A stretch of DNA of 64,000 bases from Acanthaster planci (GCF_001949145.1 NW_019091474.1:460421-524420), one strand, 5' to 3'. Shown: positions 1 to 11,600, counted from the stretch's first letter. A program made the numbers and translations. Notes: generated from the letters alone by a model not told the origin.

Positions 1-27
1 GTGGGTAGAGGCACAGTGTAACACGCT

Positions 28-45
28 GCCACAAGAGGGCGCTAT
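28..45 (+). promoter_or_regulatory. CTCF-like motif
   Basis: The word GCCACAAGAGGGCGCTA fits the long vertebrate CTCF consensus with one mismatch by eye. The core AGAGGGCGC (or its complement GCGCCCTC) recurs at several other places in the window, so this may be one member of a dispersed motif set. No binding can be shown from sequence alone. Confidence 0.3.
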
Positions 46-72
46 ACCTGGCGAATCACCATCACACTGGTG

Positions 73-301
73 GAGTTCGAGCGGCCTGTTCTTGACACGG
101 GTTTCTTGTTCTCGCGCTCGAACGGCGCGAACACGACTCAAGAACACTGTTCTCGGAACAGGATCACACACCACCTCCTCGTCAGGGTTTTACAGGAACA
201 CACGGAAAAACTCGTGAGATTCTGATTTTTAAACAGCTGCAAAAAGTAGAGAGATGGCTTTCAAAGCCATAGACAATGGGAACTTTTGCAAAATTAACAT
301 C
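73..301 (+). repeat. Inverted-repeat element family 1, copy 1 (3'-truncated)
   Basis: This segment starts with GAGTTCGAGCGGCCTGTTC and closely matches the first half of the copies at 1094 and 31739. Similarity stops after the shared word ATTAACAT near 301, so the right end is missing. It has many internal GTTC/GAAC inverted words and no coding capacity. It looks like a non-autonomous DNA transposon (MITE); the parent superfamily is unknown. Confidence 0.7.
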
Positions 302-1093
302 GGAATACATCAGAAAATATACAGCTTTGGAAAGCTTTAGGGTGCTCATATAAAAGTCCAAACTCTGAGGAATACGCACCGTAAGTAAAATTGTCGAGTC
401 ATTCTCATTTCGGAAGATATTAGGATTCAAAGTATGTAACAATCCTTCAGTCTGGATTTCAGACATTTAGGACATGCCTTGAAGTAGGGCTGTGGTGGCG
501 ACAGAGAAGAGACAAATTGTAAAAGAGAGCCACTACAGCCCTATTTGTGGGGCTAGTTTGCTTTTATTTCATACAAAGGCGTTGCAAGTCCAGGGTGTTT
601 TTTTTTTTTTTTTTTGGCGTGTTAAATCCTGGGTGTGGGCGCATATCTCCTTCGCCCCATTTTTTTTTGGGGGGGCTATTGCCCCCTCCCCCCACACACC
701 CAAACACGTAGTAAGGAAAAATGTTGGCTTACCTCTCGGAAATTAAAAATTTCCATTTCAAGGACTGACGCATCGAGATAGGTCACTTCGCGAAATTAAC
801 GTGTAGACAACGCTGTTTTATTTCAAGTGACTTACACAGTCTGGTATCTGGACCGTTTACGAGCGATCCTACCTATCGATGTATCAGTTATTCAGTCTTA
901 CTGCTGTTTGGTGTAGTCAGTGGCTGAACATTGAACCTTAATTTGAACCACGTTTCTGTTTCTGTTAATGGCTGAACATAGTATATTTTTGGTGATATTC
1001 GAATGAAANTCGTGATGGACATTCGTACGATGACGTAAAATCCTTAGCGAGGCGTACTCGTGTAGTCAGTCACGACAACAATACTGTTGGGTC
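302..1093. other. No recognisable gene; homopolymer tracts
   Basis: A T-run lies near 599-615 and T/G/C runs lie near 660-690. The one unresolved base at 1009 falls here. The short open frames show no recognisable domain. Confidence 0.5.
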
Positions 1094-1534
1094 GAGTTCG
1101 GGCGGTCTGTTCTTGACACGGATTCCTTTTCTCTCACTCGAACAGCGGGAACACGACTCAAGAACACTGTTCGCGGAACAGGATCCCACACCACCTCCTC
1201 GTCAGGGTTTAACAGGAACACACGGAAAAACTCGTGAGATTTTGATTTTTGAACAGCTGCAAAAAGTGGAGAGGTGGCTTCCAAAGCCATAGACCATGTA
1301 GACAATGGGACGTTTTGCAACATTAACATGAATTATTTTCCTAAACACAGAAATGAATGTTCCTGTATTTATATATAGAAAAGAATTCAACTCATCCAAA
1401 ACTTAACTCTCGAGTAACGTACACGGACGCCGCCATGTTGCATGTTATTTGTTTCTTCCCGGCGTTCCAGCGGCCGACCCATGAACAACTTATTGAACTG
1501 TTCGTGAACATACGGGAACAAACCGCCCGAACTC
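1094..1534 (+). repeat. Inverted-repeat element family 1, copy 2 (full length)
   Basis: The left end GAGTTCGGGCGG is mirrored by the right end CCGCCCGAACTC, so the element has terminal inverted repeats. The next bases of both ends (TGTTC and GAACA) also pair. At about 441 bp with no open frame of note, it is best read as a MITE-type element. Internal sequence matches copies at 73, 31739 and, inverted, 55627. A clear target-site duplication was not seen. Confidence 0.75.
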
Positions 1535-2200
1535 AGCCTTGGAGTCCGCTACCCGGTCGGGCCAGCCCACATCAGGGAGCGGTCTAGCCTTAGGAGGCCG
1601 ATGATGCCGTCCCGTCCAGGCTGCAGTTTACTGCCTGACCTGCAGTACATACAACAGCCTCAACGAACAGGGACAGTAAAGTTAGACATATAGAGTTGAT
1701 GCAGGGCCACAATTTCTTAATTTACACAGTTAATGTGCCTTTACAAAGGCGCTTCCCCTAAGTTACAACTATACTTCGGCACAGCAACGTTTAATAAGAA
1801 ATTACATTGAGTGTAAATTGCTCATCCTTTCAAGATTCAAAACGGACATTCATTTCCGGTGTGGCTATGCGATTGGCAATCAGAGCGGCAGTGATTTATG
1901 TCTCATTTATCTACATTACAATGCCAAACTCAAACTCGAGTACGGGGCTTCTTTCCCGCGTTTAAGCACGACTAAGTTCTCAGGAATCAGGTCGACCACC
2001 AGGCGGGAAGAGAGGGCGAGTTACGTCCTCGCTGGTTGGACTGCTAAGCTAAAGTGGTACCCTCAAATAATCGTACAAATAGACAAACCTGGCAGCCGGG
2101 AACCAATTAAGGTGAAGAATGGGGGGGGGGTAGTTACATTTAATTTACAATTTAATTTACAATTTATTTAATTAAGTTAATTGAAATTAATCTTTTACCT
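1535..2200. other. No recognisable gene
   Basis: Nothing recognisable is seen apart from a short tandem AATTTACAATTT tract near 2140-2170 and a G-run near 2120. An open frame at 1818-2171 has no recognisable domain and is probably chance. Confidence 0.4.
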
Positions 2201-2299
2201 GTTTGGTTCATGACATTTTGTGCTTTGTGTTTCTCTTTTGTAAATGTTAATTTAGTACACAAAGCAGTCTTTGTAAGACTCGTGTTGTAGGTCTCGTTC

Positions 2300-5200
2300 A
2301 GTTACGACCTCTGTGGTTTTTTAACGTTTGTCCTGTCTTTGAGTTTGATCAAATACATCTTGGGACGTATACAAATGGCTTCGGATATGCTTGCCCCACC
2401 AAATTCGTCTTTTTTTAAATTACCGATGACTTTTTTGTTTTTAGGGTCGTGTAACTTGTGATCCATCGGGTAATTACTAAAATCAAACTGGTCGCGCAAG
2501 TCCAAGAGGTCTTTATCGATGCTGTCGGTTTTTATTTCAACGAGTTAACCAACGGTGTCGGTGTACAACAAACGTAATAGGTCGTTATAACGACACTTTA
2601 GCGTTTTGCAATAAAATCGGACATTCACATCTTGGACAGTTCCAGTATGGCAAGCCCCGCATCAATTGGTTTGTTGAGTACGACTTTGGTTTTCATCATT
2701 TCGATATAACTCATGTCACATTCTTTGAAATGGATAACTTTCTTAAAACTGGGTTTATTCACCATGCGTTTAAACCTTACGACGTCATGATTGTTGTTGT
2801 CGCGCATTATTTCTGCCTTACAACGTTTGCGAACGTTTTCCATCGTTTGCCATATAGGCCTACCGCATTATTAGCGAGTTTAAAAAAATTTTGGTCGAAA
2901 CGATGGTTTGCTTGTTTACAAAGGTCCGTATTCTTTGTAATTTCTTTGTAATGTAACTACCACGTCGAGCGTTTACCCATAGTGACCCATGGGGTCTAAA
3001 TTGAGAATGTATTCCGTGTCAAAACTTCTTATTTTTCAACCCATTTAAAGTTTGAAAATGGCAAATACTGACTCATGGCCCATCCGTAAAGATTGTTTGC
3101 ATCCAAATAAAGTATGTAACTCGTTGGTTGGCTGGGGTCGTAATCAGACAAGGGCTCGTTATTGGCTTTGACATAACGTTTACCTCCTACGCTCGAGATA
3201 CCTCCTCGTTTAGCTTTTTCAAAAAACAAATGCTTGTCGATGTCCGTTAATGGCTCGAGTTCAGCTCGAGTTCAACTCGACTGTGTTTTAACAATGCGTC
3301 CGAAAAAAAGTACTGGAGACGTGTAGTACTTTGAGAGATCGAGCCTATAACTATCATATCATGTATTTTAGAAACACGTCCTCTAAAAGCAAATTGTCCG
3401 TTTTGATATATAGATTGTGATAATCACCTAATGTTTTACATCCAAATGTTGCCCAGTGACACTCGTTGAGCGCAGGTGTATTCTTCGTTAGCAACGCTTG
3501 ACCGTTTGAGCGAGCTATAAAACACTTTTTGACGGTGGATGATGCGTTTCGGTAAATTTTCACAAGAGTCCATGTACTCCTACGGGTACACTCCTTTCTG
3601 TAAAAGCAGACCGTTTTGATCAAGTTTATCGATGTGATCGAGTTTGTCTTTTGGTCACGCTTTGAAGATATTACTAACGACGATGCCATAAAATGATACC
3701 AGTTTGTAAATCGAAGTCGAGCAAGACTAAACGAGATGTATTTTTCACTGTTTTTAGGAATACAAGAAACTAAGTCTGTGCAAAGATTGCCTTCAAACGT
3801 GGCCGCTCCTTGCATAATGAGATGCGCGTCATAATTTTCCAAATTATCGAGTATCACGGGAATCGGCGTTTCGTCAGGCACCACTTGGAGTTGTAAGTTG
3901 CAATAAGAATGCGCCGCGCCTCTGAAGACACCCGTGACGTGACAGTGATCTCTTACTTTGGGATTTTTTGAAAAACGTTTAATATATTTTAGCACCGATC
4001 GTCACCTTCTGCCTTACTTGGGTCATCACACCAACATTCGTATTTGTTGTAACTAATGTGTTGTACGCATATCCAACACTTTCTGGCATAATTGTATTGT
4101 CGTTCTTCTTCGGGTGTGAGTTTGAGCGACTCGGGTTTGCAAAAATGTTGTTAATTTTTTGGTTTCTTTCATGGGACTTGGGACAAATACCCGACTCGCG
4201 TTTGGCCCTCGATAAAGCTTTTCGGCGGTTTAACGGTTGTCGCATCGTATTACAGTATAATAAAAAACGCAAGCGACGTGTTTTTGTGGCTTTGATTTGT
4301 CGTTCGTTTTAACTAAGATCGATTCAAAATTGGCATTAATCACAAACGGAGTTTTTTTTGTTTGAGTGTATAATTTTCAAAAACTAATGTGGGAAATTCT
4401 TTACCATATAAATTTCCTGGCATTTCAACAAAACAAGCGGAACTTCCTTCGCCTTTACACTCTTTAAAATGTTTGTCTAAGTCAGCTTGCTTATAAAAGT
4501 GTGAATTGCAACGATCACAAATGTATTTTATCTTGCCGTGTTGTTGATTTTCCCCCAAAAAGTCTTGATTTATCCGTGATCCAACAATAGTGACTTTTAA
4601 CGACTGGTTTCGGCAAGCAACCTGTTTCAACAATAACAAATTGTGTTTCTTCCGTGATATAAAGCAGGTCCACGTGAAGTTTGTTCGGGTGCAAAGTTTT
4701 TCGAAAGTTGTAAATAAAATAAAATTCTCTTCGTTCTTTATTGAGTCTTTGAGCAGCCCCTAATTTTTCTCCTGCCTCGGGGTGTTCGTATCCTAATACG
4801 TTGAGCGTAATGTTGTTTTGTTTTTCGATGCGCCATATCTGCGACAACGGTGTGAGAAAATCGATACCCATAAATTCAAGACCGTCGTCATCGGTATAAG
4901 TCGTTGTTCTTTCTTCGTGTATCTTAAAGTCTGGTTTATCTTTGAGTCATTGTAACACGTGTCGGGTGTAGCTACCCAAAGCAGCCCTCAGACACCATCG
5001 TACGCATTGTTCGTCTTCAGTTTGGATATCAATCACGGCTTGTGGGCGTTTTAACAAATTTGTTCAGTTCTATATAACTGCTTCCACTAATGTCACCATA
5101 CCTAACAATGTTGATGTAAATGTATTTATTTTATCTACAATATACCCCGAACCTTTATTGACAAAACGCTCAATTTGTTCGATAAAGTTGTCTCTGTGCT

Positions 5201-5790
5201 CAAGCATAATTTGGTTCAACGAGGCATTTCTCGATACAATGGTGCACTCTGTATTAAATGTATGTTGTTAACTTTTGTCTCTGTCGTCATCGGGTCCGCG
5301 TTCTGGATTAAAAAAATCTACAATTTTAATTTGACGACGCTCAGCGATTTCTTTCCACGTTGCTACGATTTTGTCGCGTATTACTTTGTTGTAATAGTTG
5401 TAAAATGTTATAACGTCTGAAACTATTTGTCTACTTTTAAATTCAAAATTGACGCTACTATTTTTAAATCTTGATGTTGTAATTTAGATCGACTCTTGCA
5501 AAATCTTGGGCATAATCTAAATAAGATTTAACCACACGTAGGTAATCGGGTCTTGTAGATCGATTGCTTCGCCCCGTGGGTGTAACTGTTAAACCGTGTG
5601 TTTCAACGAGTCGTTTGAGATCTTCTTTTTACATCTCGTGATATTGTATAATCTTTTAGGTGATCTCGAATCGCTTTGAAGATGTCTTTTTTGAAATAAC
5701 GACGCATATTTCGATTTCTGGGTGGTGGTAAGTTTACGTTGAAATCTTCGATGTATTGCTTGAGACTGTCTTGAGACCCCGATCTAATTT
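2300..5790 (-). pseudogene. Protein-primed DNA polymerase B (Polinton type), broken
   Basis: Minus-strand frames in order match the N-terminal region (5170-4870, motif RGIDF-like context ending GIDFLTPLSQI), a zinc-finger-like CDRCNSHFYKQADLDKH segment (4340-4640), the exonuclease-side RDHCHVTGVFRGAAHS motif (3979-3830), the palm motif YLDANNLYGWAM (about 3100), a K-x-x-x-N-N motif (about 2880), motif C (2554-2565) and a C-terminal VIGNLKKDEFGG segment (about 2420). Each lies in a different frame or after a stop, so several frameshifts and stops break it. Motif C reads YTDT followed by V instead of D, and a stop follows shortly. The family replicates the element's own DNA; this copy cannot. 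Confidence 0.85.
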
Positions 5791-5956
5791 TCTACGGTAT
5801 TAAAATTTTGTTCATCTTTATATATCACTTTATAATCTTATTTATAAAATATCTATTTATCAAGTATCAGTTTTCTACCTCAATGCGAGCTAGAAAAGTA
5901 ATTTTACGTTATCCTAAGTAAGTTAATGTTTTAGCTCATGGATGCAAAGTGTACTC

Positions 5957-6340
5957 TTAATATTCTTCTTCATCGTTTTCGTTAATTTCGTTACTTTCAT
6001 TCAAGATTCTTTTGGCTTCTCCAACATTTCTAGGTGTATCTCTTTCCTCCATCAGTTCAATAATTTTCATTTCATCATCATTAGGTATGTTTCAGCTTCC
6101 CGGCAAATCTAAAATAATCATCTCAGCTTTAACTCTTACACTTGCTCCATAAGACATTGATCCATCTTTTACATAATAGATGTCACTGATACTTATCAAA
6201 GATTTTGCCTCGCATCGTATACCGTTATACACATATAGGTCTTTCTTTGGGATTGGATTTTCATTTCCATCTAAGATAGTAGTGAGAGTTTTAATATACT
6301 TTTGTGTCTTTTGTGTTTAATTTTATATACATACATTTGT
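5957..6340 (-). pseudogene. Unknown frame in the Polinton remnant
   Basis: A minus-strand frame of just over 100 codons has one internal stop and ends at 5957. It contains the stretch DIYYVKDGSMSYGASVRVKA and an acidic tail (NEINENDEEEY). Its orientation and position upstream of the polymerase suggest a Polinton accessory gene. The family was not recognised. Confidence 0.4.
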
Positions 6341-6479
6341 GCCCATTTTTACTAAATGAGTATACAGGCTTTAAAACATGATCAATTTTTTCTTGCTTCA
6401 TTAATATATTTTTGCTTGCATTGATAAGATTAGAGGGAATGACATCTTTTGATTGTTTACCAATAAATGTATACGCTTA

Positions 6480-6790
6480 ATTTGATGTAAGACGTCTATT
6501 CCTTTGTCCAAATGAGAACATATTTGATAACCAGTTATATTCAATGGCTTTTGGGTAGAATGCCATAGCATGTCATCCTAGGTATCACAATGAAAAGTTT
6601 GCATTTTTTCGTCTTTGTATCGATAATATATAGGTGAAAAGCATTGCGTTACATAAGTATTCCTTTTTGTTATAAGTTCTTCTATAACGAGATTTATTGG
6701 ATCAAAAGACCCATATATGACATTTGGTCTTTACAATTTTGCTTGTGAAATTCGTGGTCAACAACTACAATATATGTTTTGGTTGTCATC
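6480..6790 (-). pseudogene. Unknown frame in the Polinton remnant
   Basis: A minus-strand frame contains DPINLVIEELITKRNTYVTQ and, after a stop, PLNITGYQICSHLDKGIDV. Amino-acid composition looks like former coding sequence rather than random translation. No domain was recognised; it is assigned to the element from position and strand only. Confidence 0.3.
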
Positions 6791-6825
6791 GTTTTTTTAT
6801 AACTATATTTATTAAAATTATTTAT

Positions 6826-7062
6826 TTAAACCGATACCACTTTAGGCCTAGAGAAATAATATTCCGAAATATATTTTAGATGTTTACAAAACAGAGCTTC
6901 ATGACAATCGTTGTGTCTTTGTTTTGTTTTTCCATGTGAGCAAACGGGGTGACACTCTGGGCATTTATATTTATAAATTCCATGTTTACAATTAAGACAC
7001 TTGAAACGTTTTTCTCTACATTTATGGCAATATGACAACATTTGGTTTCGGGCTATTGACAT
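6826..7062 (-). CDS. Small cysteine/histidine-rich protein of the Polinton
   Basis: This intact 78-residue ORF holds serial zinc-ligand-like pairs: CHKC, CLNC-KHG, CPEC, CSHGK and FCKH. The repeating C-x2-C ... C-x-HG pattern resembles cysteine-rich repeats found in large DNA viruses and virus-like elements. It is probably a zinc-binding protein, with nucleic-acid or protein contact as the guess. It is the only uninterrupted frame in the element, and its stop is followed by AT-rich DNA. Survival by chance is possible because it is short. Confidence 0.5.
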   Translation of the reverse strand: MSIARNQMLSYCHKCREKRFKCLNCKHGIYKYKCPECHPVCSHGKTKQRHNDCHEALFCKHLKYISEYYFSRPKVVSV

Positions 7063-7070
7063 ACTTGTCT

Positions 7071-8430
7071 TTAACAGTGTTTAAATTATATATCATTTAT
7101 TTAAAGTGATAATATTAACACCACCCGCCGAGTAATCACAAGTTCTTTGAGCGAGCTCAATAATGCATACGTTTTTATCGCGTTACCCAGCACCGACAAC
7201 TCACAACACGAGTGAGTTGTGAGGTGTGCGATGTGGGGTGTTGTGGGTGTGTTTTAGGGTTGGTTGGAGGTGATTTGAGTGGGTTGTGTAGGTATAGGAG
7301 GGATTTTTGTGTTTTCACTTTTAATTTTCTGGAAATGTCACTTTTTTAGTCGGGTTGGTATAGGAGAAAATTTTGGTCTAGGATCATCATTTAGAATACT
7401 ACTCCCCCTTTGTACCTCATGATCATCGCCGCAATTTTTTGTTGGTAATCTGCATCCCTAAAACGTTGTGTACTACAGTATGGGAAGTTAAATATTCATG
7501 CGATTGTTGGTGCTTGATATGATCTGACAACATCAAATTTTGTGCTTGCGCAGTTGCTTTAATTAGGTTGTGTACCCGAAGTGTTCATGTGCAGTTGTTG
7601 CCCTTGTCGAACTTTTTCTTCTGGACTTCTTCTGGGAATTAATAGCCAAGCTGTTTGTAAGATTTTGAGTTTTATTTGAATCATTTTATGGTATTTTATG
7701 AGATCTTGTGCTCACTCCCTGTGATGAAACAGCGCATTTTGTTTTTCTTGAACTTAACTATCCTGTGATGTTCAACATGTTGTTGATTAGTCTTAGCCAA
7801 ATTCGTACAAAGACTTTGAAAACTGATGTTTTGGATTGACAAATAAAATGACAAACATATGCATGGATAATGGAAAAGGGCATCAATATCATTTAAAAAA
7901 TTATTGAAAACGACAAAAGTAAATCTAATGTTAGATATTTTTCTTTCTGTTTCCTGGTCACTGCGATAGGTTGTACTTAATTCCAAAGTAAACACCACAA
8001 ATATTGTTACGATATTACTGGCCTCACTTGTCCGGTTAAGCCGAGGCAGTAATCAGGCATTTTTGGAATTTTTGAATTGTTCGTCTGACCGGGCGGAGAT
8101 GATCATCGAGCACTTTGATGTGCCAGAGTTGTAACTCCTTCTGTGTCCTTCCTCCATGGGGGACTGAGGAAGTCAACCCCCCTCAAAACTAAGTCTTATG
8201 CACAGACTTACAAAGTCATAAGGATGAGGCAAGTGTGGTTTAGCTTGGGGTCAGGAGGTCAGTTTATGTAAATTCTGTTTGACGCTTAAAACTATATATC
8301 CCTTGTCCCGTTAACTTCATATATCTGACTGTGTCCCCCCGTGTAAGTATTGGTGTAACACACAGTGCATGATAATGCTTCGAATCTGTCACAGGACAAA
8401 TGTACCCCTTTTATGGTGGTGAGCTGGTAG
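7071..8430. other. Intergenic; GT-rich tract
   Basis: A GT-rich, TG-skewed tract lies at 7200-7330, with a repeated word GGTATAGGAG (near 7290 and 7355), possibly near the right end of the Polinton. A minus-strand open frame at 7696-7998 shows no recognisable domain. A small hairpin with ATGGGGGACTGAGG near 8155-8195 is the only other structure seen. Confidence 0.35.
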
Positions 8431-8439
8431 TTACCTTTC

Positions 8440-8818
8440 TTGTGGAGCGGTAGTCTGAAAGGGTTAAACGGGGATTCGGAGCATGACGAGGAATCAGTTA
8501 TGCAGTATTCCTCCTTTGTCATCAATTCCATGTTGAAATTGTTTGTTACAAATCAGCAAATCAATCCCCCAGAAACGAAGAAAGCTTGTTGGCGGCAAGC
8601 AGCCTGCGCTAACCTTTGAAAAAGTTTGCCACGGTATTGATCAACTCCATTCAACGTCAAAAGCTATACCGTTCAACAGGACCAATCAGGCGTTTCAGAA
8701 ATTCTTATAGCCTTAAACATCTATGGCCATGTAACTACAGTGTACCAACAGAACTCCTGGATAACACAGGACAGTTGTTATTCTTTGTGTTTGCCTGATC
8801 CTGAAGTCCTCAGCAGTC
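8440..8818 (+). other. Transporter 5' leader with a probable intron
   Basis: 8440-8633 matches 21190-21360 ahead of the truncated transporter copy. The stretch 8634-8816 is absent from that copy. It begins GTATTG and ends with a pyrimidine-rich run and CAGCAG, as a GT-AG intron would. The initiation codon at 8819 (GTCATGG context) follows two bases later. Either this is a 5'-UTR intron missing from the other copy, or it is an unrelated insertion. Confidence 0.5.
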
Positions 8819-10243
8819 ATGGATTGCTGCAATGGACAAGCAGAAAGATGGCTCAGAATTTTGACAAGTATTGGAGCTCTCTACCTCGAAAGTGCCTTGA
8901 ATGGAGCAGTCTTCCCTCTTCTTTCGGATTGGGATTGGGCGTCCACTCATCGAGCCGCCCGCAATTCAGTTGTCTCCGCGAACACTACTGCTGAGACAGG
9001 AACACATGCGAGCATCGCAGCCGCTGGCATTTTTGTCTCTACTGGTTTCTTGGAACTGATGTGTTCTCCCATTGCCGGCCTGGCAGCCGATAGATGTGGA
9101 TTTGATGCCGTTCTTTTGTTTGGGTTACTTCTTTCCACATTAAAGTGCCTCATTTACGGACTTTTCAACACAACTATTGTAATTGTATCAGTTGGTCGTC
9201 TGCTTCAAGGAATAGCCAGTGCCTGTATCCAACCAATTGGATTTGCTAGGATACAATGCATGTATGATAAGTCATCGAAAGAGTTTAGGAGTATCCTGGC
9301 ACTGGCAATGGCCAGGATATCATTCACGTATTTTGCTGGACTCCTTACTGGAGAGCTGTACAAATTAATGGAATGCCGCGTGCTTCTCATCTTTATACCC
9401 ATGACACTTATGCTAATTAGTGGCGTTTTGATAACTTTCCGAACCAAAAATCTTCATTTGTCAAGTAAGCCTTCTGAAGAAAGCAAAACCACACACAGCG
9501 TAGTATTTCAGGGCGGCGATACCTTGCGATGGAGGGTCTTTGGCGACCTGCAAATCATCAACATAGCACTGTGTTTTTTTGTTGCTGACATAGGAAGGAC
9601 GTCCCTTGAACCATCCGTGGCAGTATGGATGAAATCTACCTTTGGGGCTGACCTATCAACTATATCACTCGTATTCGGTTTGTTTGGTCTAGCAATTGTG
9701 TCTAGTAGTATTTTCAGCTCATGCATCCTTCCTGTCTTCAGAGGTCGATCGTGGATTTATGGGATTTTAACGCTGTGTCCCGCAGGATTGACTCTGATAT
9801 TCCTGAATTCGTGTCGTGAAATGTACTGGGCTGGTTTTGCCTTGTTTGTGCATTTCTTTACTGCGAGTGGAACCCGTTTACTACTAACATTCATGTGCTT
9901 TACACTCGCTGCTAACCGCTACGCCGCAGTGTCTGGACTGTTGTTTGCTGTAACCAACACGGGGATGGCAGCAGCGAGCCTTGCAGGACCTCTCGTTGCC
10001 GTGTGGCTCTTTGACCCGGTTTATCTTGTGTATGCAATTGGTGTGGTACACTTGCTGTGCACTATTCCTATGATATTTCTTCGCGAGCTAGACTCTAGAC
10101 GTGGGCCTAATATCGTGGATTATTTTCATGGCGACAACCGTAGTGAACAGGAGTACCGAATAGTTGATGTGCATGGCGAGAAAGTTCCATTCTTATGTCG
10201 TTCAGTTCCGGTTCAACCCCAAGAACGGACTGGTACAAATTGA
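8819..10243 (+). CDS. SLC18-like (VMAT/VAChT-related) MFS transporter, 474 aa
   Basis: This is a single uninterrupted frame with about 12 hydrophobic segments: six before residue 205, a polar loop at about 206-240, and six after. Family marks are the TM1 stretch YLESALNGAVFPLLSD, the loop-2/3 motif GLAADRCGF (MFS motif A), GRLLQGIASA in TM4 and GLLFAVTNTGMAA in TM11. Vesicular amine and acetylcholine transporters exchange luminal protons for cytosolic amines. By eye, the TM1 acidic residue is Glu rather than Asp, and the two family Asp positions in TM10 and TM11 are not acidic here (TM11 has Asn), so the substrate is probably different. Residues 420-474 form a polar cytosolic tail. Length suits the family. 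An intron-free coding region hints at retroposition or intron loss. SLC18B1-like membership is the alternative. Confidence 0.85.
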   Translation: MDCCNGQAERWLRILTSIGALYLESALNGAVFPLLSDWDWASTHRAARNSVVSANTTAETGTHASIAAAGIFVSTGFLELMCSPIAGLAADRCGFDAVLLFGLLLSTLKCLIYGLFNTTIVIVSVGRLLQGIASACIQPIGFARIQCMYDKSSKEFRSILALAMARISFTYFAGLLTGELYKLMECRVLLIFIPMTLMLISGVLITFRTKNLHLSSKPSEESKTTHSVVFQGGDTLRWRVFGDLQIINIALCFFVADIGRTSLEPSVAVWMKSTFGADLSTISLVFGLFGLAIVSSSIFSSCILPVFRGRSWIYGILTLCPAGLTLIFLNSCREMYWAGFALFVHFFTASGTRLLLTFMCFTLAANRYAAVSGLLFAVTNTGMAAASLAGPLVAVWLFDPVYLVYAIGVVHLLCTIPMIFLRELDSRRGPNIVDYFHGDNRSEQEYRIVDVHGEKVPFLCRSVPVQPQERTGTN

Positions 10244-10379
10244 AGTCTTGCGTGGCCGTAGGTGCATGAGAGCTGTCTTCACGATTCGTGTTCAGTGTTG
10301 TTTGGAAAAAAATATATATGTTTAATGCATGTATTATATATATAAACACAGTACAACGATTACATATACAACTAGTCTT

Positions 10380-10880
10380 CCATTACTAAAGCGTTCCTCG
10401 CTCGAAGAAACCTTGACGCCCTCCTCCTCATATAGAGACATTTTATAAATTTATTGGCTTGTGTTTGATATGTTTTCAATCTAAACGGGAAACGGGTAGC
10501 TTATATTGATTCCCGTTTTAAAAAAATCTCGTAATCAGAGTGGTGAAATCCACGCATAAAGATGGTTGACCAAACTCTTATACTATTCTGTAAAACTGAG
10601 CTGCACAAAAACCAGTAGATGTTACTGACACCACCAATTCTAGGAACAAGTAAAAGCGTGTATGGGTAACTAATGGCATACTGGGACGACATTATAATAC
10701 CAAATTATGACGTCCAATTATGACAATCAATGATGATGTCTGCAATTTGTTTAAAAAGTTATCCTGACTATATTTGTGTACAAAGTTAGTGGTTAGATGA
10801 GAATTTATAACTTCGGGCAGGAACGTGTTAATACCCACAGTGTAGTATTAAAATTTACGTTAAGTTCTAGATACCATCAA
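10380..10880 (+). repeat. Duplicated block X, first copy (3' flank of transporter)
   Basis: Words such as CCATTACTAAAGCG, AGAGACATTTTA and TATTGATTCCC recur at 18175-18330. ATACTGGGACGACA and ATTATGA recur at 19150-19190. The copies are diverged but collinear, so this is an old duplication of the transporter's downstream flank. No coding potential is seen. Confidence 0.6.
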
Positions 10881-11339
10881 TTAATGTATAAAAGTAACCT
10901 AATTCTTTATTTCAAATAACGATTGTGGTTCTGATATTCTCATGATTTTCAAAGTGCTCGAAATCACTTTCTGCTTCATGTTCAGGCTTATTTGTCATAC
11001 TATAAATAGTTGAATACGCATGGAAAAAGGTTTTAATTTTTTTCCCTGGGCTGAGGCATGTGGTGATTTTTGAGAATCGGTTTTTGTTAAATAGTTGATA
11101 AAAAAAAAAACAAGGCCAACTTCAAGGACCTCCCAGCTATTCCTACCTGTGTTCATGCTTGACAGCCTTGTTTCGTCGTCGTAAATGTGGGGGCTTCTGC
11201 CTGGCTGGCCCGGGCCCTGTCTGTGACCCATAAACGACCTAACTCTGTAAACGCTTTCGGGCCTCTTTGAAGCTTTGTGGCCTTCCAGGCACGTGCCGGG
11301 GTAATTCTAGACATGCCTTGGCAGCAGAGAATCATTTCC

Positions 11340-11600
11340 TGCAAAGACCCCCCTCTATTGTGTCTTGTTTTGTGTTGACGGAATCTTTGGAATTCCTCTC
11401 AGATTTCCAGGGGTTGCAGTAGGCACAATAGCCTTAGGGTGTACAGCTTGTGCTTCACATTAGGGGGTCCCCCCTTCCCACATATCGTGCTGGATATACC
11501 GAATAGGTCATACTTAAGCCTGAGGCTATTCCATGTGGCTTTTTACTGAAAGATAGAACAGCTGTTGGTTCAAAGCTTACTACCTTTCCCTGTGGTTTCT
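11340..11600 (+). repeat. Duplicated block Y, first copy
   Basis: The stretch around GGAATTCCTCTCAGA at 11390 matches GGAATTCCTTTCAGA at 14128, with similar sequence on both sides for about 200 bp. It belongs to the same decayed tandem duplication as blocks X and Z. No function is visible. Confidence 0.5.

Larger units (their letters stand above)
2200..7070 (-). mobile_element. Degraded Polinton/Maverick-type element
   Basis: The whole block reads on the minus strand: a broken protein-primed type B DNA polymerase at the low-coordinate side, then two degraded frames of unknown function, then a small cysteine-rich ORF. Polintons are large virus-like DNA transposons with their own DNA polymerase B. 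No integrase, packaging ATPase, protease or capsid gene was recognised and no terminal inverted repeats were found, so both borders are approximate and the element is incomplete. Confidence 0.75.

Noticed and set aside
1818-2171. 117-codon open frame on the plus strand
   Set aside because: No domain, no splice or promoter context, and it runs into a low-complexity AATTTACAATTT tract.
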